Program-made: the position numbers and the translations under genes
Assembly: GCF_032854445.1 (NCBI RefSeq)
Contig: NC_088303.1
Span: 32,963,265-33,027,264, forward strand
DNA: 64,000 bases
Direction of reading: 5' to 3'
DNA from: Liolophura sinensis
Lineage: Eukaryota > Mollusca > Polyplacophora > Chitonida > Chitonidae
Notes under the pieces: model-generated
Database searches by the model: none
What the model was told of the DNA's origin: nothing
What the model saw: the letters and a program-made list of their open reading frames with translations, nothing else
Part shown: positions 38,436-51,200 of the stretch, piece after piece
Position numbering within the stretch: position 1 is the first letter of the stretch
Layout of the letters: the number at the start of each line of letters is the position of its first letter

Positions 38436-38641
38436 CCCTCAAAAAATTAATTTGTTAATTTTACAGAAATGCTGTCTGAGTGATGCTAGAATGTATTCTG
38501 TTATTATAACACGATAGTCACATTCAACATAACATCCTGTTAGTCTAATGTAATGTTTACGTTGAATTAATAGAATAATCTGATGCAATAGCAAAATACA
38601 CTCACAGTTTCTGTTAAAATTAACAGATTCGTTTTTGAGGG
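38436..38641. mobile_element. MITE with TA target duplication, copy 2
   Basis: Shorter relative of 2234-2486. Ends are ccctcaaaaaattaatttgt and the inverse gattcgtttttgaggg, flanked by TA at 38434-38435 and 38642-38643. Internal landmarks gatgctagaatgtattctgt and gttgaattaatagaataatc match the first copy. Confidence 0.8.
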
Positions 38642-38944
38642 TATTACGACATGACATAGGCCCTATATGTACATGTACGCATGATGTTAAATGCATATAG
38701 TAGCGTAATCAGGCAGTGGAGAACGAATTCGGTTGCAATGGTTAACTGCTGTTGCTCTTACTGTAACCTGTATATGTAACAGATGGAAACAGTCTCATCA
38801 AGTCATCGAAATGCCATCAACCTGACAACAGCTATGCGGTTGTGCATCTTAAAATATCAACACCACTATTCGCGACTGTTAAAAGCATCGTTATATCTCA
38901 AAACTGATCTTACCGAAGCTGAAAACCATCCGTGAAGAATGCTT

Positions 38945-39518
38945 GGAATGTATGCTATAGGCTATCTGTGTTTTTACGTCGTACTTAACGATTGTTCAGT
39001 CAATATAACAAAAAATCACCCGGAGCTTGTGTATATAAGTCTAATATTCTTGTGGCAGGGCGAGTCCATGTCGCCAAAGTGCTGCCTCCACTTAGTATCA
39101 TATCGAAGACACCAAACATGACACCCTATCCATTCACATAATACTGACAACGGGCCCACCAGCGCTGTTTCCTTACTCTAACCTCTTAGAGCTCAGCGCC
39201 AAGACAGGCAGCAACAAGTACCATTTCTAAAGTCTTTGGTTTAAAATCCGAGGTTGAACCCAGGTCTCCCGACTCCATGGTCTAGGGACACTAAAGTTCA
39301 TTTATCTCACTGGTGTTTCACACCGTGTTAAAGAAATTTTCTTTTCTGACGGCGGCCAGGTTTATGGTCCAGTGTTGCTCTAACCCCTCGGTACTGAGCG
39401 CCAAGCAAGACAGCAACAAGTACATGTACCATTTTTTGCATCGTATGACCTGACACCTGTTTAATCTCAGTTCTCCCGACTTTTAGGCGGACGTTCTAAC
39501 CACCAGGCCACCGGAGCG
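38945..39518 (-). mobile_element. SINE B composite interrupted by a SINE A-like piece
   Basis: Near-complete SINE B from 38945 to about 39280 (head side: ggttgaacccaggtctcccg). It is followed by a SINE A-derived piece at about 39280-39370 that closely matches a segment in the palindrome arms (ccatggtctagggacactaa). A second partial SINE B (39370-39518) then ends with its tRNA-like head (aggcggacgttctaaccacc, aggccaccggagcg). Confidence 0.7.
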
Positions 39519-39549
39519 ATTAATACTGCTTGGAAGCAAAGAAACTGCA

Positions 39550-39640
39550 GGCAGTTAAAGTTTGTTTATTGGTGCTACACTTAAGAATTTTTTACTTGTA
39601 GGATGGCGGTAAGTTTTATGGGTAGAGGAAACTGGAATAC
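39550..39640 (-). mobile_element. Decayed SINE A fragment
   Basis: gtttattggtgctacactta and ggatggcggtaagttttatg align with the reverse SINE A tail and body. Confidence 0.5.
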
Positions 39641-40349
39641 CCGTGAGGTAAACTATCGACTGACGAATTATTCCGTATGCGAGACATAGATATGGACACA
39701 ATATACACTCAGTGGTGAAAAGGTTCTCTCTTACCATCAGAAAGGGACTACTAGTCTCACAATAATAAAACTGTATCTTCTTACGCTGATACCTTCGTTC
39801 GATTGTCCCTGAAAATTTGGTGGTTCTTTTGCCTTTTTGGACATTTTCCTTTCTACACAAATGCGCAACATAAGCTTGTGAGGAATAGAATTGAGTTTAT
39901 AATCAAGGTAAGAGCTGCTAAGTCGTTTATGCTTATCTGGCCCAATGTAAGATAGAGATAGGATTAAAGGTTGACGAACGATAATCACACTTCCTCTTCA
40001 AGGGTGCCGATTTGTGAAATGCGGTAAGCTTCCCTTTGAAAATTCATGAAAAGGAATCTAACTCTTATACGATCCTTGACATAAAATGGATACCAAAATG
40101 AATACAATAACCTTAGTACAAGGGGTGTGGGCACCAGCTCTTTGTTAACATATCTATAGAAATACATCAAAATACATGCAGATCGATGAATTAGTTGCTT
40201 GGAATTTAACCTCGCATTACGTCATACCAGGGCGATGTTCCCTTTCGTGAGAAGGGTTTCAATGTGGACATATCTGTGCTGTTTCATCGGATGCCACATG
40301 ACACAACAGTAGGCTACACCGACACCAGGCCGCCCAGTACTTCGCTTAC

Positions 40350-40457
40350 CCTCTAAAAATAAGGAATCGTAAGAACCAGAAATTTCTATTTGAAGTCTGT
40401 AGTTTCCTGCAGGACTCTCTTTCCAGATCCGAACTGGGCCTTCTCCATACAAGGAGA
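40350..40457 (-). CDS. Candidate internal exon, unrecognised
   Basis: A 108-bp minus-strand interval between a GGTTAG acceptor-like and a GAGG|GTAAGC donor-like site. It is open in one frame with symmetric phase 1-1 and reads SLYGEGPVRIWKESPAGNYR then LQIEISGSYDSLFLEG, which looks like beta-sheet-rich extracellular protein. The acceptor lacks a good pyrimidine tract and no partner exon was found. It may belong to an undetected gene downstream of BOLA3. Confidence 0.25.
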
Positions 40458-41784
40458 CTAACCTCTCAGAATTCTGCTACCTTTTCCATGTAATTCGTTA
40501 CAACATGGAGGTATACATATATCTGTATGGATACAAGTTCAGCTACAAGGTATACACATCACGATTAACACGGATCGCAATTTTGAGCTTTACTTTGATA
40601 GAGGCACAGTTGAATTTTACAGTCCGTTATGCAAATATTTATATAAGCACATCTCATTCACAAGGTATCAGAGGCTATATCTCTGGGTTAAATATTCTCC
40701 TATCTCCTGTCTCTGAACTTCCAACCGAGAGTAGATGTTTATCTTAAGATTTTATTTTTATTACATTCTGAACATGGTGAAACTGTAAAAAATGAAATCT
40801 TCTAGACTCAATAACGTGCTCTAAAAAATAAACAAATAAAATTTGCCAATACTAATAAAATATATCATTCTATGTAAATATCGGCTGTTACAAAAAAGGA
40901 AGGCCAAAAATATGTATTTCCTTGATTCTTTTCAACGTGAAATTTCACTTACATGTACAGTGAAAACACGTTTCAGAGCAAGATCTGTGTATTTCACATG
41001 AGACTCGTTTTTCCCTCGTGTCAGTCCTATATCATTTTTAAAAAAATTCGCGTTGAGGAGCGAGATTTCATATTACACAAGCTGTATCCTTAAATGCTCC
41101 TCTAATAATGGCTTGTCGAGGTCGAGCTATACCATATCTGCCAGCCAATGCTTCATTCATTATGAAAGACAGACACTACAAACTAGATGTAGAAATAAAA
41201 ACCAAGAAAAAAAGAGAAACGGAAGTTTCTACGTCAAGAACACAAGTCCTGGAGGTGATGTTACACAGGCGCCGAACTTGTACAAAAGCCGTGAAGGACA
41301 TAAGTCACATGCTACATATCTGGTTACCCGCAATATCACGGTTTGTGACATTTTTTTCTTGTGAGAACGCATTGTTAACACTCTACCTGTCAAAGGTCAT
41401 GCATTAAAATGCACTCATCCTGCAGACTTCAGTATTATAAGCTCTGCCACAGATTAACCCAAGTATGTGTAAAAATACATGTGGCATGTTAACAAACAAC
41501 ATATACACACGGTCATTCTCTGAGCTGGATGGTTTTATTTCATTTTATTTTCTACAAACAGGTTAGTTAGCAGCAAATTAAATCTCATTAATTTCACTGT
41601 ACATGCAGGACTGTCACAGAAAAGTTATACACATGTATGCATATACTTGACAATGTATCCGCAGACATATCACGCTGGTAAACAGAAAATTACCTGACTG
41701 CATGTAATCGCATGCTAAGGTATCAACTCTATGTACGTCATTTAAATATATATTTATTAGCCGCTCATATTATCTTGAAAAGAC

Positions 41785-41790
41785 TTTATT
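41785..41790 (-). terminator. Possible BOLA3 polyadenylation signal
   Basis: AATAAA on the minus strand, about 420 bp past the BOLA3 stop. Further hexamers occur nearby (for example 41534-41539), so the actual site is uncertain. Confidence 0.35.
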
Positions 41791-42208
41791 TCGCAGGAAT
41801 AATCCAGTCTGGTATGAGTCTCCAGCGATTGAGATATTGTATTTCACCTAAAGTTTGTATGTAAAAATGTATTTTCAGAAGCATATAAAGGCCTTAAAAT
41901 ATGATACTTAATTTTGATGCCAAAAGGCTTTTCTGAAAAGAAATTTATCAAACTTCTGAAAAAAAACCCTCCTAAGTGGAATTATACCGTGAATCAATCA
42001 ACCAGAATTAGGTAATATACGTCACTTGAAAATACTTAACTTCAGGTGAAATATGGTATACATTAACTGTTTACTATATCCTGAGCCTTATCTCACACAA
42101 CCACTCTGTGGAGCATATTATAAAAGTATAACATCAAACTGTGTCGGTACAAATTTTCATCCACTACACAAGAATTACACCGTTACTTCTCATGGCCTTC
42201 CAAAGTTG

Positions 42209-42274
42209 TCAGGATTTGGGAACGGCTGTGTTTATCTTCAAACCATGCATCATTTTGATCTCTTCTTCCAAAGC
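42209..42274 (-). CDS. BOLA3: BOLA3 exon 4 (terminal)
   Basis: Opens after a ctctgtttaag acceptor in phase 0 and reads ALEEEIKMMHGLKINTAVPK, then S and the stop TGA (42211-42209). It carries the conserved C-terminal His of the family. It lies 13.5 kb from exon 3, so a gene finder could easily miss it. Confidence 0.92.
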   Translation of the reverse strand, partial: ALEEEIKMMHGLKINTAVPKS

Positions 42275-45200
42275 CTTAAACAGAGAACAAAAAGAGGTGT
42301 TTACAAACAAATGTATTGAATCATCCTATAGTTACAGATTTGCAAAATACCAACTGGCCCATGAGTATACATATATATCATAACTACAAGACTAGCAATG
42401 GCAACAGACAGACTCAAATATATTCTCCTACAACTGGGAGAAGGATGAAATTTGTAGCACCTGTACCTACGTGTACAAGAGCCTTAAAAGCGTACATAAA
42501 TAAATAAAACAAGGTACAAAGGACCTCTTACAGAGTCAATCTAGTTTGTCCCAATCAGGAGGCACCTCGAAATATATAGAAATGTACACTGGCAGCAGGT
42601 CAATATAAACAAGACAAATCAAAAGGAAGAATATGATATTCACCTTCTATAGCCTGTCAAAATTTACATCTGCAATTTTCAGCAGCAGTTTAAAGGGATT
42701 TGGACCATCTTGCACCCTATTTGTAACCTATGGTATGACATTGGTAATCTTGTTAAAGCATATATTATATTCAACATATAATACTGAATAACTGTGTACA
42801 GTGACACAAGAATTTTTTCCTCTATAGGGAGGAGGCCAAGTAATCATTCATGAGTAGAGGATACCACAATGCTCTAATTAAACCACTGCCTTTTACCAAG
42901 TACTTCCTCTCAAACCGTAAGTGGGAAGGCCTGTCAGCAACCTGTAGATGGTCGTGGGTTCCCCCAGGTTTTCCCCTGCCAGGTTTTCCTCCACCATAAT
43001 GCTGACCACCGTCGTATAAGTGAAATATTCTTAAGTATGGCGTAAAACACCAATCAAATAAATAAATAAACAAATTTTACCAAGTACCATGCAAATCTCG
43101 ATCATAACACAAAGCCTCAGCCATCCAGGATTTGAGCCTCTCACCTTATGTCAATATCTCTCTCCAGATAACTGAGCACTTGAAAGATAGCTCTGACTTA
43201 ACTGAGGACGAGTCAGGAGTAAAGGATGTGATATTTTAATTACAAAAAGCCTGGGAAAATAATTTTTTATCAGACTGCTCTGATAACAGATTTACAAAAA
43301 CTACACCATTTGAAATACGCATTTGCCTAGATTCTCTGGATTCCCTTAACACAATCTGACTGGAATCCATTTAGATTCTCCTACTTGCAAAATTCAGGCC
43401 CTGAACAAAACTTCAGGTCAAATACAATATTTGTGTTATACCAAACAGACATGCGAACAAAATTATCTCCAGCTGGCCCAAGCTACTTAGCATATTTACA
43501 GCCGCAGATAGTACTTAATTTTATCTCAATGAAAGATATATGGACATCAAGCAAACTCTGTGAGTGCAGCAATGTCACATCATACATACGCTATACACAA
43601 TTATCAACCAGTACTTCCTGGTAGATAAAAGTGACATGACGGTTTACACTCATACATGCCGGTAGAATTTTCAGTTTAATCGTTCCATCCTACATGTGAG
43701 ATTATACATCCACATTCCCTCTTTTTTATAAGAAACTATAAGTATGATAAGAAACTCCAATAACCATGACAAGGGCCGGCCATCACCCTGTCACGGTTAT
43801 TTTTATATTTGTTTATAAACTTCATTTGATTATATTTAATTGAGGTCGTAACACACTAGGCTTTTACTTTCAGGCTTTCTTCAAAGGCTTAGTTCAATAG
43901 CTTTTATAGTTCAGGCTTAAATCTGTTAGGATTATTAGGGGTTGAAACAAGCCATTCCGAATTGAATCCCTAGTGTACACAATGCTTCCAGTGGTATTTG
44001 AAGCAAAGCTTACAAAAAATTTTAAAAAGTCATTTGATATCACCTATGTACACTCATCTGGTGTATCTGCACTGTAAGCAATACTACAAGACATAGTCCT
44101 GTTGTCACTGTCTTTTAGAGGTACATGTACTGCACATGCAGGTTTAGATATGACAGTGTGAAGAATTAGTTTCACATCACCTTTACTTGTATTTTACATG
44201 TACCCACATATGCGTACACTGTACCTGTACGTTTGTCATTAAATTTATTTCATTATTTAGGAATACATGTGCATGTGTATGTCACTTATACAACAACGAC
44301 TGATATTAGGAGGAAACCGAAGAGAGCCAGGAGGAAAATTTAAAAATTATTTGCTTCAGACAGTTGCAAACCAAGCTTAATGCATTATTCATTTAAATGA
44401 GCAAATGCAACTTAAAGACACCCGACCCAGATTAATGTAAAATATGTTTGCAATTTCAAAAACACATGGGCTGCAAACGGCTATGTTAAATGTTTGTTTA
44501 CCTAGATAAGTTCATTGTTAAAAACGTTGCCGTGAAATTATTTCTTTTATTAAAATGGCAAAAGGTTTCATAAAACTCCACTCCCTGTGTGGGTGAATGG
44601 TATAGAATGATGTATTGTGCACCATCTGAATGAAGGAATGATTATGGTTTATTGCCACATTATCCTATCAAGAGATGTATAGGCCTCACCTATAGCTATA
44701 ATCACAAGGCCTACAAAACCAAAGTTTCATAGTTTTTTTTTTTTTTTTTTTTTTTTTTGCGTGTCTTCCGGCTTTGGGTAAATAGACCTTACATGGACAT
44801 ACCGTACACATGACTGACAGTCCGTGATGATAGCTGCAGACAAGCCAGAATCACTATAATCCTCAGTGACCTGTGGGTAACACTATCATAGTTTATGGCA
44901 GCTTATATTTACATGCAGATAAGAAAGTCTCTTCAGGTGAAGGTTATAGAACCACTCATTCAATTCAATTCAATTCATCCATACAATTAAATTTGTCCTG
45001 ACATCAAATACAGAAAAAATGTTTTAAGAAAAGATCCAGAACACGTAGTCACGTATAAATGCCGTCAATTTTTTATACCCATGATTGCTTCCTAAATTCA
45101 GCCAAGTGTTAAAAACATTCAACTTTTTGAGAGACCGAAATTTTAGAAAAGCAATCATTATAAATGTATTTCGATAAATGTGAAAATGTGTCATATTATA

Positions 45201-48200
45201 TTATCTAGGGAGTAAATTGATTATTTAACCTAAGGTTATAGATGTAAGAAACTTTCTCACTTTCAGTATGGGTTTGCAAATTCAGCCAAAGGCCTAAAAC
45301 ACTATATCATACAAATTTTTAAAAAAAAAACTTGAGGGGTTGGGGGAAGGGGGGCCGAGGGGGTTTGCACTCCAATGCCACACAATGCCCCAGAAGCCTC
45401 TCACCAATGGGGTCGCTGTGAGTTCAAGTCCAGCTCATGCTGGCTTCCTCTCTGGCCGTATGTGGAATTTGGTCTACCAGAAACTTGCGGATGGTCGTGG
45501 GTTTCCCCCGGGCTCTGCCTAGTTTCCTTCCACCATAATGCCGGCCACTGTCATATAAGTGAAATATTCCTGAGTACAGCATAAAACACCAATTGAATAA
45601 ATACATATATAATTTATTAAAAAAAAAACTTTGATCAAACTGAAAATGAAAATGTGTGATTTTGCGTCACCTACAACAAGCACATGTTTCAATTCCTTGT
45701 GTCATTTGGGGCATATTTCAATCTTAGTCTAAGATTGGACATATCTTAATACTTTCTCAATTTAAGCCGAAATTACATGTATATGGGTTCTTAAGGGTAC
45801 CCAAAATAGGCCCTATGGATTTGTACATGAGAGTGTTGGCTGAGTTATTGTCCTTTAATACATGTACATATAGGTCTGGGTGATTAATGCCATTATGCCA
45901 TCTCATTGTTGAGTGAGCTGACAACGTAAGCCTGACTATTCAAATATAATGGCAATGACACACACGAAAAAGGAACTAAACAACAAGCAAGTACTAGAAG
46001 TGACTGAAAATCATTGAGATCTTTAATATTTCCGAGCAAGCAGACAAGTGGGACAATAAAGAATAAATGGGAATGACTCGCACAAAAAAGGAACTCAAGG
46101 AAAAGGTACATGTATACAACCAAACCATGAAGTGATTTTAAAGACATCTAATTCTTAAGCTGTTGAGTGATGAAAACTAAAATAACTGGCATACAGGAAG
46201 ATGGAATTCAGAACAAAACAACCACAAAGAAGATTCTTATGCATAACATACAAGTACTATCGGAATACAAAAATGTAGAAAGTTCAGAAGGCTCATTGGT
46301 TTTTTTTTTCACTCTATCACTTCTCCACATCAGACCAATCCATACTCTTACACCTATATTGTCCATACAAGTAGATGAATGCAAAGAACATGCATAATAT
46401 TGTAATGGCATCTGTGAGTCGAACAATTTTATTAAAACCAGTCCAGGGAAAACCAACATGTACATTGAACAGATTGAACAGTGTCCTCAATTAAGAATTC
46501 CCTCGATCCTCCTCCTCACTTTTCTATTTCCTCCTCCTCCCTCAGTGAGATAATACCTAAGCCCATGTACTTTACCACTTCACCTGTCACTCAGTATTTA
46601 ATCTGACTACTACTTTTTTCCTTTATTTTTTTTTTCACTTGAAACAGCTAGTAAAGCTGTTGATTATTGCATTGTATATATAGCACATTACTGGTTCGTA
46701 TGATGAACATGTGACAATTATACAGATGAGTTTAAAAATTACAGGGGAGTCCCCTCCAAGGTTTCTTAATTCTGCACCATTCTTTTTAAGCACCATACAA
46801 GTGGCGGATTAGCTGACAGCATTATCATACTTGTGGATGACTTAGCGGTCTGCTGAGATCTGAATAACCAGAGAACAAAGATATTGTACTTCTAGTTATA
46901 ACAGCATGATGCGGGTTAGGCAAGGGGAATCCCCACCAAGTCACAGACCCTATAAATCCAGGTTATAAATACTACAGTAGTCTCCCCCTGGCTGTAGTTG
47001 CTATAAATAAATTCAGACAGGTAACGCTACACTGCACACATACAGTACCTAAAATCCTCAATAAATTCGACCACTCAAGTATAATGCCAAACGTAATTTG
47101 AAAGCATAATTCGTAAGACTTTGAAGACTTAACCGTATTGTTGAGGTTGCGTTAAAAATAAACTCCACAGAAATTGTCAAATAGCCTGTCCAGATCAGAT
47201 AATTTCCCATTAATATGCCAAATGTGCACCATGTCTGAGGTAGAGTTTGTTGAGGATTTAGGTTACATACACATCTGCACAAAACCCCATATCACACACA
47301 CTGTGTTTCCTAAAACATACATGTATATTTACATTCTCTGTATAAAATTTCATTGAGTCTATAGGCTTTCTTTTCATGAACAAACAAAAAATTTATTTAT
47401 AACAAGAGCTTTTGTAGAACTTACTTGTGTAAATATTTAACTGAAATTTAAGTACAAATAGCATGTACATGTGAGACTTCTAAGTAATAAGATTTCATAG
47501 TAAAATCTGGGCCTGCCCACTATTAAATCATGCAAGCCTATACACATCATACACAATATATACAAAACACCATGTGGGCCTAGATGTAGCCTTGTGAATA
47601 GGTAAGTGACAATTATAAACAGATTTAATCACTTGTGCAAATTAACTGTCTGTATATTATTGTAAGATGCATAATATTTGCATAACCCTAGTTCTTCAAT
47701 CTTTTCAACCATCTCTGTAATTAACATTTTCAAACGTTCGCAGAGAGTGGTTGAACTCCTTTGTGAAGAATGCATCTTTAGTCACAAAAACGAACCATTT
47801 TAGCTTAAATTTGATAAAAAGTGGATACATCAATTGTTCTGAAATAAAATGATTCAGTGTTTGGAAAGGTTGAAGATTCACAATATTTTGTGAAGAACAC
47901 TTTACCCCAAAGAGTAACCTATAACCATAGATAGATGAGAGGTTAAAGCGACACGGTCACCCAAATATTAGGTATTTTTGCGTTATTACAGAATGAGACG
48001 AATATCAGTATTTTCTCAAGAAGTAAAAGTTCCAAGCTTTTCATTAATCCCACCCCTAGCACTGTGCGTTAAGCAAATGTTTATAACAAAAAAACTGAAA
48101 ACCAAAAAGTCTGCCAGAATATTTAAATCAGGCAGTGTCAATTTAGTTGAAATGGAGCATGCACACAGCAATTGGTAAACTTCAAATGTAAACAAACATG

Positions 48201-51200
48201 GCTAAAGACGGGTCTATGGCTTGCTCATGACAGGATCGGCCAAAAAGAGACGTGGAAATAGAGCTCAACAGGTTGACAAGCAAGCCTAGAGGTATAATTG
48301 GTGGTCAATTTGAACAGTCTAATACGTTGAAGAAAGGAAAAGGTCTCACAAAGCATAATGTCGTTTAGTTAGTGCTTGTTGGACTTGCCACTTATCTGCT
48401 GTTTACTTTGTGGACAACTGAATTTGCCCTTAACACTCTATTATAAGTAGCATTTTTAGCCAAGCTTTCTCTTTTTATTGCATGCCAGTTACAGTGCAAT
48501 ATGTATATCTTCCATATAATACTTAGATGGCGCAATATCAATTCAAAGATAGCAAAATCACACTGTCGAGGTTTCTGCCACTCACACATACCTCGTTCGA
48601 CATATTTGTTTTGACCGGAATTTTCCTAACGCTGCGCATATGCTTTGGGCCCTTCCTGTTGAATATTAATGAGGCCAAATGGCCCGCCCTCCTTGCCTTG
48701 AATATGAATAATGGCAGGACTTCACCGGGCTCACACAAGCTGCTTACTCAATGAATATTTTTATTTCAACATGCGTGATTTAGTTTATGAACAAACTTGA
48801 AAACTTCGTTAAGACGTTGCAATCAGAATTTGTTCAAAAATCTCAATTTCAAACAACCATGTCACTTTAAAGTATGTCATAAGCACAGAGGATATTGTAC
48901 AGTGAAGGCTGAATATCATAAACATTTTTCAAGTGAGAGGTGAAGAAAATAATCCACCAGATGCAAAGTGTTGAGTGGGCTTCTGTTTCCACCTTTCACA
49001 AGAAAAATATTCATGATAATCAACCATCACTGTGCAATATTCTGTTTATTATTTATATTTTGACAATATAGGGTTTCTATGTGTTTGAACAAGTTTAAGC
49101 AATGTTTTCAGTTGCAGGCAATCGCAGACTTGTATGACTTGTATAACGTCTCGTGTCTTGTTACGTGACGTAAGAAATGTTGAAGTTGACTGAAATTGTA
49201 TTATTCTGTTGAGCTCGGATTGGGAAGTCATAAAACAAAATGTTTCTCTTTTGTCTGGGTGTGTAATAATCAAAGTGATATCTAACTCTAGCCACTGAGA
49301 TATCACTTTTATCAGTGAAGGAAATCGAAACATTTAACCTTTATATAAATAATAAATCATACTAATTTGCTGTGAATGACACTGCTGCTTTGTACAAGAA
49401 GAAACTGTTGTAAAATTCCATTTGGAGTGTTTTGATATCTACCTCATCATACCTCAGTTAACAACACATTTTTACACTGTTAGAGCCTGTCTTAAATTTC
49501 ATGAATTCTGGGTGAAATCAGAAATCAATACCCAGAAATACTGAAGTTATCCACTGCTGTTGTAGACATGGGTCAGAGGTATTGAGACTGCAAGCTGGTT
49601 CAACACCCAGAAATACTGAAGTTATCCACTGCTGTTGTAGATATGGGTCAGAGGTATTGAGACTGCAAGCTGGTTCAACACCCAGAAATACTGAAGTTAT
49701 CCACTGCTGTTGCAGATATGGGTCAGAGGTATTGAGACTGCAAGCTGGTTCAACACCCAGAAATACTGAAGTTATCCACTGCTGTTGTTGATATGGGTTA
49801 GAGGTATTGAGACTGCAAGCTGGTTCAACACCCAGAAATACTGAAGTTATCCACTGCTGTTGTAGATATTGGTCAGAGGTATTGAGACTGCAAGCTGGTT
49901 CAATTTCTGGTTCAATAACATGTTATGTATAAAGCAGAAATCTCTTGCATTTTTTGCATGAGAACGCAGCAGCTGTTTTTCCCACGAGGAGCAGACTATG
50001 TCACATTCCTGGTATGGCTGTCAGCTTACAAATTACCTCATTAACCCGACCCTCCTGCATAACGTATTCAACATTATGTATTCATAATATGTGTGGGAAT
50101 ATCTGCTGCATAAAATATTCATACACAGACGTATATATAGCCTTTTGAGTGAGCGTTGTAGCTCGCCAACCCCTGTGAAATCTGTGGAGTGCGCCTAGAT
50201 TATAAGGATCTCAGCCCTCCAGGCAAGCTTGACGCAATCAATATGCCACAGACATAGAGTCTCCACTGTGGACAGTGGCAGTGATCAGAATACAGGCCCA
50301 GCCTTGTCTGCTACAACGTAATTTTGTCTCTGATGGGTGCAAAATGAGTGCCCGACAGTGTCCAGCATGATACCCAATATATTAGCACTGGCATCAAACA
50401 TGTCCTTGTTGAATTTATAGGCTTCACCCAATAAATTCTGCGCAGTTGACTCTGTATAATATATTTCAAATGTTTAATTATTTTTCACTTCAAAAGTACA
50501 AAATTCAGGAGATTCATAATTACAAAAACACAATAACATTATAAATGAGGGATTCAGTGGTTACATGAAGATCTGTCTCACTTGATATAATCCCCGTACA
50601 TATAGCTATGGGGTACCATTGCGCTATTTATTCCATACATTTACTTTTAAACTCATTTTTAAAGCTTTATATACCATTTATAAATTTATTAATAAAGAGT
50701 AGTTTACAGCTTTTAAAATTGTGTGTTTTTAGAGCTTTATAAATGTTTCTTAAATCAGAAAAAAGCAAAAAAAAATATTTTCAAAGCTTTAAAAATAGAG
50801 AACAAATAGCACCACAGCAACCCATATACAGTAATTTGCCTGTCACTATCACTGGATATGTAGTATCCACAGTGCATGCCTCTGTCACTGGATACATGAT
50901 ACAAACAGTGGTGTATATGCCTATGTCACTGGATACATGATACAAACAGTGGTGTACATGCCTGTCACTGGATACATGATACAAACAGTGGTGTACATGT
51001 CTCTGTCACTGGATACATGATACAAACAGTGGTGTACATGCCTCTGTCACTGGATACATGATACAAACAGTGGTGTACATGCCTCTGTCACTGGATACAT
51101 GATACAAACAGTGGTGTACATGTCTCTGTCACTGGATACATGATACAAACAGTGGTGTACATGCCTCTGTCACTGGATACATGATACAAACAGTGGTGTA

